Below are positions 8,879 through 17,795 of a DNA stretch of 64,000 nt, in pieces (the first letter of the stretch is position 1; every line of letters starts with the position of its first letter). This DNA is from SIG440 sp045631525. Its GTDB lineage: Bacteria > Bacillota > Clostridia > Monoglobales > Monoglobaceae. Both the position numbers and the translations under genes were made by a program. The notes under the pieces are model-generated. The model did not search any database. It saw only the letters and a list, made by a program, of their open reading frames with translations, and had not been told where the DNA came from. Location of the stretch: assembly GCA_045631525.1 (NCBI GenBank), contig JAZQUY010000013.1:1-64000 (forward strand). The letters are read 5' to 3'.

Positions 8879-9877
8879 ATGGCAAATGAAATAGGAATTG
8901 ATTTGGGTACTGCCAATACTATTATTTATGTAAGAGGAAAAGGCATTGTTGTGAACGAGCCTACTGTTGTTGCCATCAGTCGTGCATCTGGAAAAATTCT
9001 TTCAATAGGAAAGGAAGCAGGTGAAATGCTGGGAAGAACCCCCGTTGACATCTGTGCGGTAACACCTATAAAGGAGGGCGTTATTGCGAATTTTGATATT
9101 ACGGTTGCAATGCTTAAATATTTTATTAAAAAAGCTGTTGGCACAACATTCTTGAAGCCAAAGGCGGTTGTATGCTTGCCGTCGCATATCACTGATGTTG
9201 AAAAACGTGCTGTACGTGATGCTGTTCTTGCTGCCGGTGTCAAGGATGTTTATCTTCTTGAAAAGTCAATGGCGGGGGCTATTGGTGCCGGTGTTGAGGT
9301 GAATGCGCCTGTTGGGTCCATGGTTGTTGATATCGGTGGCGGAACAACTGAAATTGCAGTTGTTTCACTTGGCGGAATTGTTGCAACCCAAAGCCTTAAG
9401 GTTGCAAGCCATACATTTGATAATGACATCATCCAATATCTTAAGAAAAATCACAATCTTATTATAGGAAATATCACAGCGGAAGAAATAAAGACAGAAA
9501 TTGGCTCAGCTTGTTCACTGAAAGAGGAGCTTTCCACAAGCATAAAGGGTCGTGATTTGGTTTCAGGTCTTCCGAGGACTGCGACTGTTACATCAGAAGA
9601 AGTTCGTGAGGCTATAAAAGAAAGTCTTGCTATGATTATTGATGGAATCAAGGCTGTTCTTGAAAAAACACCGCCTGAACTTGCTGCTGACATAATTGAG
9701 TCGGGAATCGTTCTTACCGGTGGCGGATGTATGCTTAAAGGTCTTGGAAAGCTTATAAATGCACATACCGAAATTCCGATTTTTATTGCAGAGTCTCCTA
9801 TGGAATGTGTTGCTATCGGTGCGGGAAAAGCTCTTGAAGAAATCAAGACCCTTCACACCCTTTTGATGTCTGAATAA
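8879..9877 (+). CDS. mreB: Rod shape-determining protein MreB
   Basis: MreB is an actin-like ATPase that forms membrane-bound filaments guiding lateral wall synthesis. Visible are phosphate-1 loop GIDLGTANTIIYV, phosphate-2 MVVDIGGGTTEIAVVSLGG and adenosine motif GIVLTGGGCMLKGL. It has 332 residues, normal length. RBS AAGGAG precedes the ATG. It heads mreB-mreC-mreD-PBP2, all in one direction with short gaps. Confidence 0.95.
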   Translation: MANEIGIDLGTANTIIYVRGKGIVVNEPTVVAISRASGKILSIGKEAGEMLGRTPVDICAVTPIKEGVIANFDITVAMLKYFIKKAVGTTFLKPKAVVCLPSHITDVEKRAVRDAVLAAGVKDVYLLEKSMAGAIGAGVEVNAPVGSMVVDIGGGTTEIAVVSLGGIVATQSLKVASHTFDNDIIQYLKKNHNLIIGNITAEEIKTEIGSACSLKEELSTSIKGRDLVSGLPRTATVTSEEVREAIKESLAMIIDGIKAVLEKTPPELAADIIESGIVLTGGGCMLKGLGKLINAHTEIPIFIAESPMECVAIGAGKALEEIKTLHTLLMSE

Positions 9878-9904
9878 TTGAATTTGTGAGAGGAGATACA
9901 TCTT

Positions 9905-10741
9905 TTGAAGAAGTTTTTTAAAAACAGATGTGTTTTCGGTTTGGTAGTGGCAGCTGTCTCTCTTGGAATAATTGTAGGCGTTGTGAATGCAGTGAGCCCG
10001 GATATTACTTTTCTTGAAAACGTAACTCAGGTGATTGTCACTCCGGTTCAAAAGCTTTTCACAAAAGCGGGGAATGGTGTATCCAATTTCTTTGGCTACT
10101 TTTCAAGTGTTGATAAGCTGAAAGAGGAAATAGGAAAGCTTAAATTACAGAACGCTGAGCTTGAGCTGGCTATTGATAAAAGCGAGATTGCTCTCGGCGA
10201 AAATGAGGAGCTGAGACGTCTTCTTGCTATGAAAAAAGCTTATCCTGAACTTGAACTTGACGCCGCTGAGGTGGTTTCAAGAGAGCCATCTAACTGGTAT
10301 AATACATTTGTTATAGATAAAGGTGCTGCCGACGGTGTCGCCCTGAATCAACCGGTGATTTCAGCCGATAAGGCTTTGGTTGGACGAATAAGCGAAGTAG
10401 GGACCACATGGTCACGGGTGATAACACTTATTGACCCCGCACATTCTGTGGGGGCGGAAATTGTCAGGTCAGGTGAGTATGGCGTGGCAGAGGGCGATTC
10501 AAGTGATTCCCTGGGCGGAAATTTGAGGCTTTCCTTTATTTCAAAAAATGCCAATATCATTGTTGGCGACAAAATTATGACATCGGGGCTTGGAGGTATC
10601 TATCCCAAAGGTCTGACCATTGGAAAGGTGCTTGAAATCAGACCAGATATGCAGGGGATTTCTCAGTATGCAATAATTGCTCCTGATGCCGATATTGAAA
10701 GCATAAATGCTGTTTTAATAGTAAAAAATGATATGAATTGA
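9905..10741 (+). CDS. mreC: Rod shape-determining protein MreC
   Basis: MreC is a bitopic membrane protein that links MreB to the PBP2-RodA wall synthase. There is one N-terminal membrane helix (about residues 10-30), a coiled coil with Leu/Glu repeats (about 68-112), and then the beta-barrel domain with SNWYNTFVIDKG and the VGRISEVGTTWSRVITLID segment. It starts at TTG after GAGAGGAG. It has 278 residues. Confidence 0.93.
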   Translation: MKKFFKNRCVFGLVVAAVSLGIIVGVVNAVSPDITFLENVTQVIVTPVQKLFTKAGNGVSNFFGYFSSVDKLKEEIGKLKLQNAELELAIDKSEIALGENEELRRLLAMKKAYPELELDAAEVVSREPSNWYNTFVIDKGAADGVALNQPVISADKALVGRISEVGTTWSRVITLIDPAHSVGAEIVRSGEYGVAEGDSSDSLGGNLRLSFISKNANIIVGDKIMTSGLGGIYPKGLTIGKVLEIRPDMQGISQYAIIAPDADIESINAVLIVKNDMN

Positions 10742-10758
10742 TTTTTGGAGAGGTTGCT

Positions 10759-11268
10759 ATGAAAACTACTTTGCATGGAGCCTTTTTGTTGGCTTTTTCC
10801 ATATTTCAGGCGACGCTCGTTGATTGTATCGAGATTTTTTCTGTCAAACCTAATTTGTTTTTGATTTATATAGTGGTTGTATGTACTTTTTGTGGAAAGA
10901 GGGAAGGTGCAATCTTAGGGGCAGTTTTTGGCCTTATTCTTGATATGCTTATTGGCAGATTTTGGGGGCTTAATGCTGTTCTTATGATGCTTCTTGGCTT
11001 TCTAACCTCTTATTTTTGTGAAAGGGTTTTGAGGGATAATAATATTTGGGTTGTGCTTCTTATGATTCTTGTTGAAACTCTTGTTTATGAGGCGGTTTAT
11101 GGGGCTATATATTCACTAACACTAAATGGTGCGAATTTCTTTTTGATACTTTTGAGAGTTGTGATTCCTGAGGGATTTTATAATATGGTTGTTTCCGTTC
11201 CTGTTTATTTCCTTGTGAAAAAAATGGGAAAGGTTTTATATTCTGATAAGGGTGAAACTATTGGATAA
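10759..11268 (+). CDS. mreD: Rod shape-determining protein MreD
   Basis: MreD is a small integral membrane partner of MreC. About five hydrophobic helices fill the 169 residues, and the PNLFLIYIVVVCTFCGKREG segment followed by GLILDMLIGRFWGLNA matches the family. The frame is open from 10738, but ATG 10759 is the start because GGAGAGG lies just before it. Its end overlaps the PBP2 start. Confidence 0.9.
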   Translation: MKTTLHGAFLLAFSIFQATLVDCIEIFSVKPNLFLIYIVVVCTFCGKREGAILGAVFGLILDMLIGRFWGLNAVLMMLLGFLTSYFCERVLRDNNIWVVLLMILVETLVYEAVYGAIYSLTLNGANFFLILLRVVIPEGFYNMVVSVPVYFLVKKMGKVLYSDKGETIG

Positions 11269-13297
11269 AAAAGGTTTGAGAGCTCGTTTTATTTTCATAT
11301 TATGCTTTCTTGCCGTGTTTGCGATTGTGTTCGTGGCACGGCTTTTTAGCTTGCAGATTGTCCATGGCGACGAGTATAAAGAAAAGGCCGAAAATCGACT
11401 CGTCCGTGCTTATCCAATAAAAGCTCCAAGGGGCGAAATGCTTGACCGGTTTGGAAGACCTATGGTTACAAACAAGATGGGTTATTATATACAAATTCAA
11501 AGTGTGAGTAACAGTGATAAGGAACTTAACGAAACTATCTTTAAGCTTATAAAAATGTGTGAAGGCAGCGAAATTGAATATATTGATGAATTTCCGATTT
11601 CTGCACCTCCGTATAAATTTCAATTTAACGATTTTGAAGAGCCAGATGAGGCTTTAAAAAAATGGAAAAAAGAAAATAAGCTTGAAAAATTCAGCTCTGC
11701 AGAAGACGTGATGGAGTTTTACATTGAAAAATTTGGCGTTTCTGAGGAATACAGCAAAGACGATATAAGAAAAATTGTGGCAGTGAGATACACCATGCTA
11801 TCAAAAAATTTCAGCGTGATGAATCCATATACCTTTGCAAGTGACATAGGCATTGATACAGTGCAGAAAATAAAGGAGAAGTCCTTTGAACTTGGCGGTG
11901 TCAATGTTGAAGTTGAGCCTGTACGTGAATATGTGAACGGCTCTATGGCGGCACATATTTTGGGCAGAACGGGGATTATATACAAAGAAGAATATGATGA
12001 GCTGAAAAACAAAGGATATGGAATGAATGACATAATTGGGAAAGACGGTCTTGAAAAAGTTCTTGAAAGCTATCTCAAGGGAAAAGACGGATATAAACGT
12101 GTTGAGCAGACGAAAAGCGGTTCGCTTTCCCAAATGCTCAATGAAAAGTCACCTGAAACCGAAAATTTTGCGGTTTTGACACTTGATTCACAGCTCCAGA
12201 AGATAACGGAAGAGTCCCTCCAAAGAAGCATCGAAAAAGCAAGAGAAGACAGAGGAAAAGACTGTTTCAGTGGAGCGGCTGTCGCTGTTGAAATATCGAG
12301 TGGTGATGTTCTTTCTATGGTGTCACTTCCCGGTTATGATCCCGCAACCTACACAAAAAATTACAATGAACTTCTCAAAGACCCCGACAAGCCCTTGGTG
12401 AACAGAGCCCTTGATGGTCTTTATACACCGGGTTCAACATTTAAACCACTGACCGCTATTGCGGCGCTTGAAGAGGGAATTATTTCTCCTGACGAAAAGA
12501 TGGTGACAAAGGGCGTTTATGAGTATTATGCACCGTCATATAAGCCTACTTGTCTAATCTGGAAGAATACGGGTGAAACACATGGAACAATAAATGTGTC
12601 CGAGGCGATTGGAGTTTCGTGTAACTATTTCTTTTATGATGTGGGAAGACGTCTGACGATAAAAAAATTGTCCCAGTATGCCAAAGCTTTTGGACTTGGT
12701 CAGAAAACGGGAATTGAGCTGTATGAATCAGAGGGAATTGTGGCAAGTGAGGAATATCGAGAATCCCGAAATATGCCTTGGTATCCCGGTGATACGCTTC
12801 AGGCGGCAATAGGTCAGTCGGATAATATGTTTTCGCCTGCACAGCTTGCGAGCTATGTCAGCACTATAATCAATAGCGGAAAAAGATATGCACTTCATCT
12901 TGTGAAAGAGGTGCGTAATTACAAAACAGGTGAGGTTTTTTACAGAAATGAACCCACTGAAATTTCAAATTATGAAATTTCTGAGGAAACTGTACAAGCA
13001 GTAAAAGATGGTATGAGACGCGTTACAGAAGACGGTACAGCAAAGGCTGTTTTTGAAGACTTTGGTATTGCTGTTGGAGGAAAGACGGGAACAGCCGAAG
13101 TGAGCAGCGGAAGTGATACCGTATTATTTGTTGGATTTGCACCTTATGACAATCCGCAGATTGCCGTTGCTGTCGTTTTGGAGCATGGTGCAACAAGCCG
13201 TTATGCGGCACAGGTTGCAAGGGATATGTTTGAATATTATCTGGGGGCATCTGAGGTGACTTCCGAAATACAGGAAATGAATACCTTACTTGAGTAA
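11261..13297 (+). CDS. mrdA: Penicillin-binding protein 2 (elongation transpeptidase)
   Basis: This is the class B PBP of the elongation machinery, cross-linking peptidoglycan during lateral growth. One N-terminal membrane helix (about residues 8-30) is followed by the dimerisation domain and the transpeptidase domain: active site GSTFKPLTA (SxxK), SCN in IGVSCNYFF, and KTG in GGKTGTAEV. TTG 11261 is chosen because GGGTG lies 7 bases upstream; GTG 11252 in the same frame is the alternative. It has 678 residues. Its place after mreBCD assigns it to the rod complex rather than the divisome. Confidence 0.92.
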   Translation: MDKKGLRARFIFILCFLAVFAIVFVARLFSLQIVHGDEYKEKAENRLVRAYPIKAPRGEMLDRFGRPMVTNKMGYYIQIQSVSNSDKELNETIFKLIKMCEGSEIEYIDEFPISAPPYKFQFNDFEEPDEALKKWKKENKLEKFSSAEDVMEFYIEKFGVSEEYSKDDIRKIVAVRYTMLSKNFSVMNPYTFASDIGIDTVQKIKEKSFELGGVNVEVEPVREYVNGSMAAHILGRTGIIYKEEYDELKNKGYGMNDIIGKDGLEKVLESYLKGKDGYKRVEQTKSGSLSQMLNEKSPETENFAVLTLDSQLQKITEESLQRSIEKAREDRGKDCFSGAAVAVEISSGDVLSMVSLPGYDPATYTKNYNELLKDPDKPLVNRALDGLYTPGSTFKPLTAIAALEEGIISPDEKMVTKGVYEYYAPSYKPTCLIWKNTGETHGTINVSEAIGVSCNYFFYDVGRRLTIKKLSQYAKAFGLGQKTGIELYESEGIVASEEYRESRNMPWYPGDTLQAAIGQSDNMFSPAQLASYVSTIINSGKRYALHLVKEVRNYKTGEVFYRNEPTEISNYEISEETVQAVKDGMRRVTEDGTAKAVFEDFGIAVGGKTGTAEVSSGSDTVLFVGFAPYDNPQIAVAVVLEHGATSRYAAQVARDMFEYYLGASEVTSEIQEMNTLLE

Positions 13298-13331
13298 ATA
13301 GAGAAAATTTTCTCAAAATTCAAAGAACATT

Positions 13332-13360
13332 TTGACATTTGTATGCTTTTATGTTAAAAT
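13332..13360 (+). promoter_or_regulatory. Sigma-A promoter for minD
   Basis: TTGACA (13332-13337), 17 bases, TAAAAT (13355-13360). It lies 44 bases before the minD ATG and inside the upstream open frame, which argues that translation does not start at 13332. minD can therefore be expressed apart from mreBCD. Confidence 0.75.
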
Positions 13361-13403
13361 GTCTTTGTGTGATTTTTATTTTGCTATGCGGAGGGATGCT
13401 CGG

Positions 13404-14186
13404 ATGTCAGAGGTAATTGTTGTGACTTCAGGTAAAGGCGGCGTTGGAAAAACGACAACTACTGCAAATTTAGGTGTCGGGCTTTCTCTTTTGGGCAAGA
13501 AAGTTGTTTTGATTGATACTGATATTGGACTTCGCAATCTCGATGTTATTTTGGGGCAGGAAAACAGAATTGTTTATGATCTTGTTGACGTTGTAAGGGG
13601 CGAATGTGGTTTAAAACGTGCGGCTATCAGGGATAAGCGTTTTGAGGGCTTGTTTTTGATTCCTGCGGCACAAACAACAGATAAGGATGCCGTTAGCCCT
13701 GCGCAAATGAAAGAACTTTGCGCAAAGCTTAAAGAAGAATATGACTTTGTTGTGATTGATTGTCCTGCAGGTATTGAGCAAGGCTTCAAAAATGCCATTG
13801 CCGGAGCTGATAAGGCGGTGGTTGTTACCACTCCTGATATTTCTGCGGTGCGTGATGCTGACAGAATTGTTGGACTCCTTGAACAAAATGGGATATTTGA
13901 CCACAGAGTTATTATAAACAAAATAAGACCAGAGCTTGTAAAGCGCGGTCAAATGCTGAGCACAGAAGAAGTGCTCAATATACTTAGCATTGACCTCCTT
14001 GGGGTTATTCCCGATGATGGAGAGGTTATTGCCTCTGCAACCAAGGGTGAACCTGTGGTTTGCCAAAAGAAATCCCTTGCCGGTCGGGGCTACCGCAATA
14101 TATGTGAGCGCCTGACAGGAAAGAATGTACAGCTTTTGAAATTAGAAAAGAAGAAATTTTTTAGAAAGTCATCCCGAAAGAAATAA
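13404..14186 (+). CDS. minD: Septum site-determining ATPase MinD
   Basis: MinD is a membrane-associated ParA-like ATPase that places the division site. The deviant Walker A motif GKGGVGKTTTTANLG, the switch region LIDTDIGLRNLDVILG and VVIDCPAGIEQGF are visible, with a basic C-terminal stretch as membrane anchor. ATG 13404 is chosen over the upstream ATG at 13332 because GGAGGG precedes it and homologs begin with SEVIVVTSGKGG. No minC or minE lies beside it; the neighbours are PBP2 and mgsA. Confidence 0.93.
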   Translation: MSEVIVVTSGKGGVGKTTTTANLGVGLSLLGKKVVLIDTDIGLRNLDVILGQENRIVYDLVDVVRGECGLKRAAIRDKRFEGLFLIPAAQTTDKDAVSPAQMKELCAKLKEEYDFVVIDCPAGIEQGFKNAIAGADKAVVVTTPDISAVRDADRIVGLLEQNGIFDHRVIINKIRPELVKRGQMLSTEEVLNILSIDLLGVIPDDGEVIASATKGEPVVCQKKSLAGRGYRNICERLTGKNVQLLKLEKKKFFRKSSRKK

Positions 14187-14246
14187 TAAATTTTAGTAAT
14201 CCCCCCCTAAACAAATTCTCATACAAAAGAACAGGAGGAGCAAAAC

Positions 14247-14657
14247 GTGAATATTGCTTTAATTGCACATGACAAGAAGAAAGAATTGATGGTGGATTTT
14301 TGCATTGCTTACAAAGGTATTTTGAGCAAACACAACCTTTGTGCCACAGGCACAACAGGAAGCCTTATTATTGAAGCTACCGGTATGGATGTAAGTCTAT
14401 TTTTGTCAGGTCCCCAGGGAGGCGACCAGCAAATTGGTGCAAGAATTGCTTATAACGAAATCGACTTGGTTTTGTTTTTCCGTGACCCGCTTACTGCGCA
14501 GCCTCACGAGCCGGATGTTTCTGCACTTTTCAGACTTTGTGATGTGCACAATATTCCACTTGCTACAAACAGTGCGACTGCTGAGGTTATGATAAGAGGT
14601 CTTGACCGTGGTGACCTTGATTGGCGTGATATTGTTAACCCCAAAAACCGCCGCTAA
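14247..14657 (+). CDS. mgsA: Methylglyoxal synthase
   Basis: This enzyme converts dihydroxyacetone phosphate to methylglyoxal and phosphate, a bypass that frees phosphate when sugar phosphates pile up. Visible are IALIAHDKKKELM, the phosphate-binding TGTTG segment, catalytic Asp region SGPQGGDQQIGARI and DPLTAQPHEPDV. It starts at GTG after AGGAGGAG. It has 136 residues, the normal length. It probably follows minD in one transcript. Confidence 0.95.
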   Translation: MNIALIAHDKKKELMVDFCIAYKGILSKHNLCATGTTGSLIIEATGMDVSLFLSGPQGGDQQIGARIAYNEIDLVLFFRDPLTAQPHEPDVSALFRLCDVHNIPLATNSATAEVMIRGLDRGDLDWRDIVNPKNRR

Positions 14658-14688
14658 TAAAAATTTTACATAAATTACAAAAAAATGC

Positions 14689-14717
14689 TTGCATTTTGTA
14701 TCAAAGTGTGATATACT
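14689..14717 (+). promoter_or_regulatory. Sigma-A promoter for rplS
   Basis: TTGCAT (14689-14694), 17 bases, TATACT (14712-14717). Predicted transcription starts near 14724 and leaves a leader of about 80 bases before rplS. Confidence 0.7.
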
Positions 14718-14723
14718 TTGTGA

Positions 14724-14805
14724 GTTGATTATGGGTAGTCCTCTGCATGCGACCTGTCTGGTGGGCGTATGGCATGAATATCTGAATATAGAAAGGATGA
14801 AACAA
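14724..14805 (+). promoter_or_regulatory. Possible structured leader of rplS
   Basis: The leader can pair CATGC (14746-14750) with GCATG (14772-14776), with an inner ACC/GGT pairing (14752-14754 with 14760-14762). Ribosomal protein L19 leaders are known in Firmicutes, and the element sits where such a leader would. I could not confirm the Rfam consensus by eye. Confidence 0.35.
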
Positions 14806-15147
14806 ATGAACATTTTAGACCAGATTACACAGGAACAAATCAGAACAGACCTTCCCCAGCTTAACATCGGTGACACAGTTCGTGTTTATGTTAAGGTTAA
14901 AGAAGGAAACAGAGAAAGAATCCAGATGTTCGAAGGAACAATCATCAAAAAGAATCACGGCGGAATCAGCGAAACTTTCACAGTAAGAAGAATTTCTTAC
15001 GGTGTTGGTGTTGAAAAAACTTTCCCCGTAAATTCACCTAACATTGACCGTATCGAAGTTTCAAGACGCGGTAAAGTTAGACGTGCAAAACTTTACTACC
15101 TTCGTGACAGAGTTGGTAAGGCTGCAAAAGTTAAAGAAAAGATTTAA
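14806..15147 (+). CDS. rplS: 50S ribosomal protein L19
   Basis: L19 sits at the 30S-50S interface. The 113-residue product begins NILDQITQEQIRTDLPQLN and carries the typical GDTVRVYVKVKEG and FEGTIIKKNHGG segments. The frame is open from 14689, but ATG 14806 is the start: AAAGGAT lies 8 bases upstream and the length matches the family. A 12-bp hairpin follows the stop. Confidence 0.96.
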   Translation: MNILDQITQEQIRTDLPQLNIGDTVRVYVKVKEGNRERIQMFEGTIIKKNHGGISETFTVRRISYGVGVEKTFPVNSPNIDRIEVSRRGKVRRAKLYYLRDRVGKAAKVKEKI

Positions 15148-15155
15148 CAAAATGT

Positions 15156-15187
15156 ATGGCGGGTATTTTTCAATACCTGCCATTTGA
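15156..15187 (+). terminator. Hairpin between rplS and lepB
   Basis: ATGGCGGGTATT (15156-15167) pairs with AATACCTGCCAT (15172-15183) with one G-U pair and a 4-base loop. Only a short T-run follows, so it may attenuate rather than end transcription. Confidence 0.45.
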
Positions 15188-15216
15188 CTATTCTGGATAA
15201 TTTAAAGGTGATAATT

Positions 15217-15861
15217 ATGGAAGAATTTGAAAAGAATAATGAAATAATTGAAGAAACCGAAAGCTTTGACGAAGAGATTCTTGATGAGGTTATTGAAAAA
15301 AAATCCAACTGGAAGAGTGAACTTTGGGATTGGGTAAAAGCTATTGTCGTAGCTTTAATCGTCGCATATTTCCTTAAGAGCTATGTTTTGACTCTTGCTG
15401 TGGTTGATGGCGAATCTATGGAACCTACTCTTCAGCACGCTGACCGTCTTTATGTGAACAAGCTGTTTTACACTCCCGAAAAGGGCGATATTGTTATTGT
15501 TGAAACCCGTGACCCCCAGGCACCTTTTTATATCAAACGTGTTATTGCGGCAGAGGGAGACACTCTTTATATCGATTTTTCTACCGGTGATGTTTTTGTC
15601 AATGATGAAAAGATTGCTGAACCATATATCAAAGAAAAGACAAACCTTGTGGGGAACTTTGTGTTTAGCAAAATGGTGAATAATGAGTTCAGCCGTGAAA
15701 ATCCCATCGTTCTTGGTGAGGACGAATATTTTGTTATGGGCGACAATCGAAATAATAGTAAAGACAGCCGTGAAATAGGTCCTGTATCTGAAGATGATAT
15801 TATCGGTCATGCAGTGTTTAGATTCTGGCCACTTAACAAGATAGAAAGTATAACAGATTGA
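15217..15861 (+). CDS. lepB: Signal peptidase I
   Basis: This peptidase cleaves signal peptides of secreted proteins on the outer face of the membrane. An acidic N-terminus is followed by one membrane helix (about residues 38-60), the catalytic Ser in VVDGESMEPTL, the catalytic Lys in FYIKRVIAAEGD, and GDNRNNSKDSR. ATG 15217 has AAAGGTG before it and is preferred over the upstream ATG at 15184. It has 214 residues. The rplS-lepB-rbgA-rnhB order is common in Firmicutes. Confidence 0.93.
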   Translation: MEEFEKNNEIIEETESFDEEILDEVIEKKSNWKSELWDWVKAIVVALIVAYFLKSYVLTLAVVDGESMEPTLQHADRLYVNKLFYTPEKGDIVIVETRDPQAPFYIKRVIAAEGDTLYIDFSTGDVFVNDEKIAEPYIKEKTNLVGNFVFSKMVNNEFSRENPIVLGEDEYFVMGDNRNNSKDSREIGPVSEDDIIGHAVFRFWPLNKIESITD

Positions 15862-15882
15862 TTTTAAAGTAAGAGGTATATT

Positions 15883-16740
15883 ATGCAAATTCAATGGTTT
15901 CCGGGGCATATGGCGAAAACAAGAAGGCTGATTACTGAAAGTTTAAGACTTGTGGATGTTGTGATTGAGCTTCTTGATGCACGACTTCCTTTGTCATCAC
16001 AGAACCCCGAAATTGACAGAATTGTGGGCAAGAAACCCAGGATTGTTGTCCTGAATAAAAGTGACATTGCTGACCCTGTGGCAAATGAAAAATGGCTGAG
16101 ATTTTTTGAAAGCAAAGGTGTATGCTGTATATTGGCAGACAGCCTTTCGGGGAAAGGTCTTAAAAGTCTTGACAATGCCATTGAAAAGGTTTTGAAAGAG
16201 AAATTTGCCAAAGAGAAAGAAAAGGGTATGATGCGACGTGCAGTAAAAATGCTTGTTGTAGGCATCCCAAACGTGGGGAAATCCTCGTTCATCAATCGCC
16301 TTTCGGGACGTGCTGCTACGAAAACCGGTGACCGACCTGGCGTTACAACGGCAAAACAATGGATAAGGGTTATGGGAAAATACGAACTTCTTGACACCCC
16401 TGGCATTTTGTGGCCAAAGTTTGATGATGCCTGGGTTGGCAGACGAATTGCTTTCACCGGTGGCATCAAGGATGAAATTATGGATATTGAAGAGCTTGCA
16501 TTTTTGCTGATTGGATTTTTGAGGAAGAATTATCCTGATATGCTCGTTTCTCGTTTCAAACTTGAAAATGAGGATATTGATGCATATGATGCCTTTGAAC
16601 TGATGGAGCTTATTGGCAAAAAACGCGGATGCATTGTTTCGGGCGGAAACATTGATACGCTGAGAACTGCAAATTTGGTACTTGATGATTTCAGGGCGGC
16701 AAAGATAGGAAGAATCACTTTGGAATTGCCGAATATATGA
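15883..16740 (+). CDS. rbgA: Ribosome biogenesis GTPase YlqF/RbgA
   Basis: This is a circularly permuted GTPase needed for late 50S subunit assembly. The motif order confirms permutation: G4 NKSD near residue 57, then G1 GIPNVGKSS near 127, G2 within the GVTT segment, and G3 DTPG near 171. A C-terminal RNA-binding helical domain follows. It has 285 residues, typical length. Confidence 0.94.
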   Translation: MQIQWFPGHMAKTRRLITESLRLVDVVIELLDARLPLSSQNPEIDRIVGKKPRIVVLNKSDIADPVANEKWLRFFESKGVCCILADSLSGKGLKSLDNAIEKVLKEKFAKEKEKGMMRRAVKMLVVGIPNVGKSSFINRLSGRAATKTGDRPGVTTAKQWIRVMGKYELLDTPGILWPKFDDAWVGRRIAFTGGIKDEIMDIEELAFLLIGFLRKNYPDMLVSRFKLENEDIDAYDAFELMELIGKKRGCIVSGGNIDTLRTANLVLDDFRAAKIGRITLELPNI

Positions 16741-16752
16741 CTGTGATTTTCG

Positions 16753-16788
16753 GGCAGATATATGAAAATATATCTGCTCTGTTTCTTT
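16753..16788 (+). terminator. GAAA-loop hairpin between rbgA and rnhB
   Basis: GCAGATATAT (16754-16763), GAAA loop, ATATATCTGC (16768-16777): a perfect 10-bp stem followed by TCTGTTTCTTT. It may be a partial terminator within the operon. Confidence 0.5.
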
Positions 16789-16805
16789 AAAAGGAGAGAG
16801 AAAAA

Positions 16806-17405
16806 ATGAAAGAAATTGAAAATTCTTTATATGAAAAAGGCTTTAAAAATATTGCAGGAATAGATGAAGCGGGAAGAGGACCTTTGGCGGGTCCCGTTTG
16901 TGCTGCTGCTGTTATTTTGCCGCCCGATTTGGTTATTGAGGAAATAAACGATTCCAAAAAATTGAGCGAGAAAAAAAGAGAGCTGCTTTTTGACAAAATA
17001 AAAGAAGTGGCGATTGCATACGACATTCAGTTTGTTGAGCCTGAGGTTATTGACGAAATTAACATAAAAAAGGCTACGGCTCTTGCTATGCACAGGGCAG
17101 TAGAAAATTTGAAAATAAAAGCTGACTTTGTGATAATTGACGGCAATGATAATTATCCATATGACATTCCTTTCCAGTACATAGTTAAAGGCGATGCAAA
17201 GTCACAGACAATCGCTGCCGCATCAATTTTGGCAAAGGTAAGCAGAGACCGTCTTATGACAGAGCTTGACAAAGAATATCCCCAGTATGGCTTTGCCAAA
17301 CACAAGGGTTATGGCACAAAGGCACATTGTGAAGCAATTCAAAAACACGGAGTTTCGACGGTTCACAGAAAATCTTTTATGACCGCAAAAGTTTTGGGTA
17401 AATAA
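16806..17405 (+). CDS. rnhB: Ribonuclease HII
   Basis: RNase HII removes ribonucleotides from DNA and RNA primers. The active-site motif AGIDEAGRGPLAGPV near residue 17, DSKKLSEKKRE, and DFVIIDGN near 107 with the catalytic acid residues are visible. It has 199 residues. RBS AAAAGGAGAG. The following yraN is separated by one base. Confidence 0.95.
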   Translation: MKEIENSLYEKGFKNIAGIDEAGRGPLAGPVCAAAVILPPDLVIEEINDSKKLSEKKRELLFDKIKEVAIAYDIQFVEPEVIDEINIKKATALAMHRAVENLKIKADFVIIDGNDNYPYDIPFQYIVKGDAKSQTIAAASILAKVSRDRLMTELDKEYPQYGFAKHKGYGTKAHCEAIQKHGVSTVHRKSFMTAKVLGK

Positions 17406-17406
17406 T

Positions 17407-17793
17407 ATGAAAAAACGTGGATTTTTTAATAAGATGACAGGGCGAATGGGTGAAGATGCGGCAGCTCTCTATCTCAAAAAACAAGGCTACAAAATTCTGA
17501 CACAGAATTATCGCACAAATGTGGGCGAAATAGATATAATTGCCAAAGACGGCGAGGATTTGGTTTTTGTCGAGGTCAAAACAAGGAAAAGCGAGAAGTT
17601 TGGAACTCCGGCAGAGGCGGTTACATATTATAAAAAACAAAGTATGGTTAATTCTGCAAAGTGGTACATCGTAAAGAACCCAACAGAACTCAATATAAGA
17701 TTTGATATTGTTGAGGTTTTTGGGGCTTTTGATGGTAGTGGCTTTGAATGTGAAAACATAAACCACATAAAGCAGGTTTTTCTGGAGGTATAG
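17407..17793 (+). CDS. UPF0102 family protein YraN
   Basis: This is a small protein with a restriction-endonuclease-like fold. The core GEIDIIAKDGEDLVFVEVK, with its Asp and Glu-x-Lys, is intact around residues 38-56. It has 128 residues. The family sits beside rnhB in many bacteria and its biological role is not established. No strong RBS is seen before the ATG, so coupling to rnhB translation is likely. Confidence 0.87.
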   Translation: MKKRGFFNKMTGRMGEDAAALYLKKQGYKILTQNYRTNVGEIDIIAKDGEDLVFVEVKTRKSEKFGTPAEAVTYYKKQSMVNSAKWYIVKNPTELNIRFDIVEVFGAFDGSGFECENINHIKQVFLEV

Positions 17794-17795
17794 AT

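Noticed and set aside
13332..13403. N-terminal extension of MinD
   Set aside because: A consensus promoter lies inside it, the added residues are unlike MinD, and a good RBS precedes ATG 13404.
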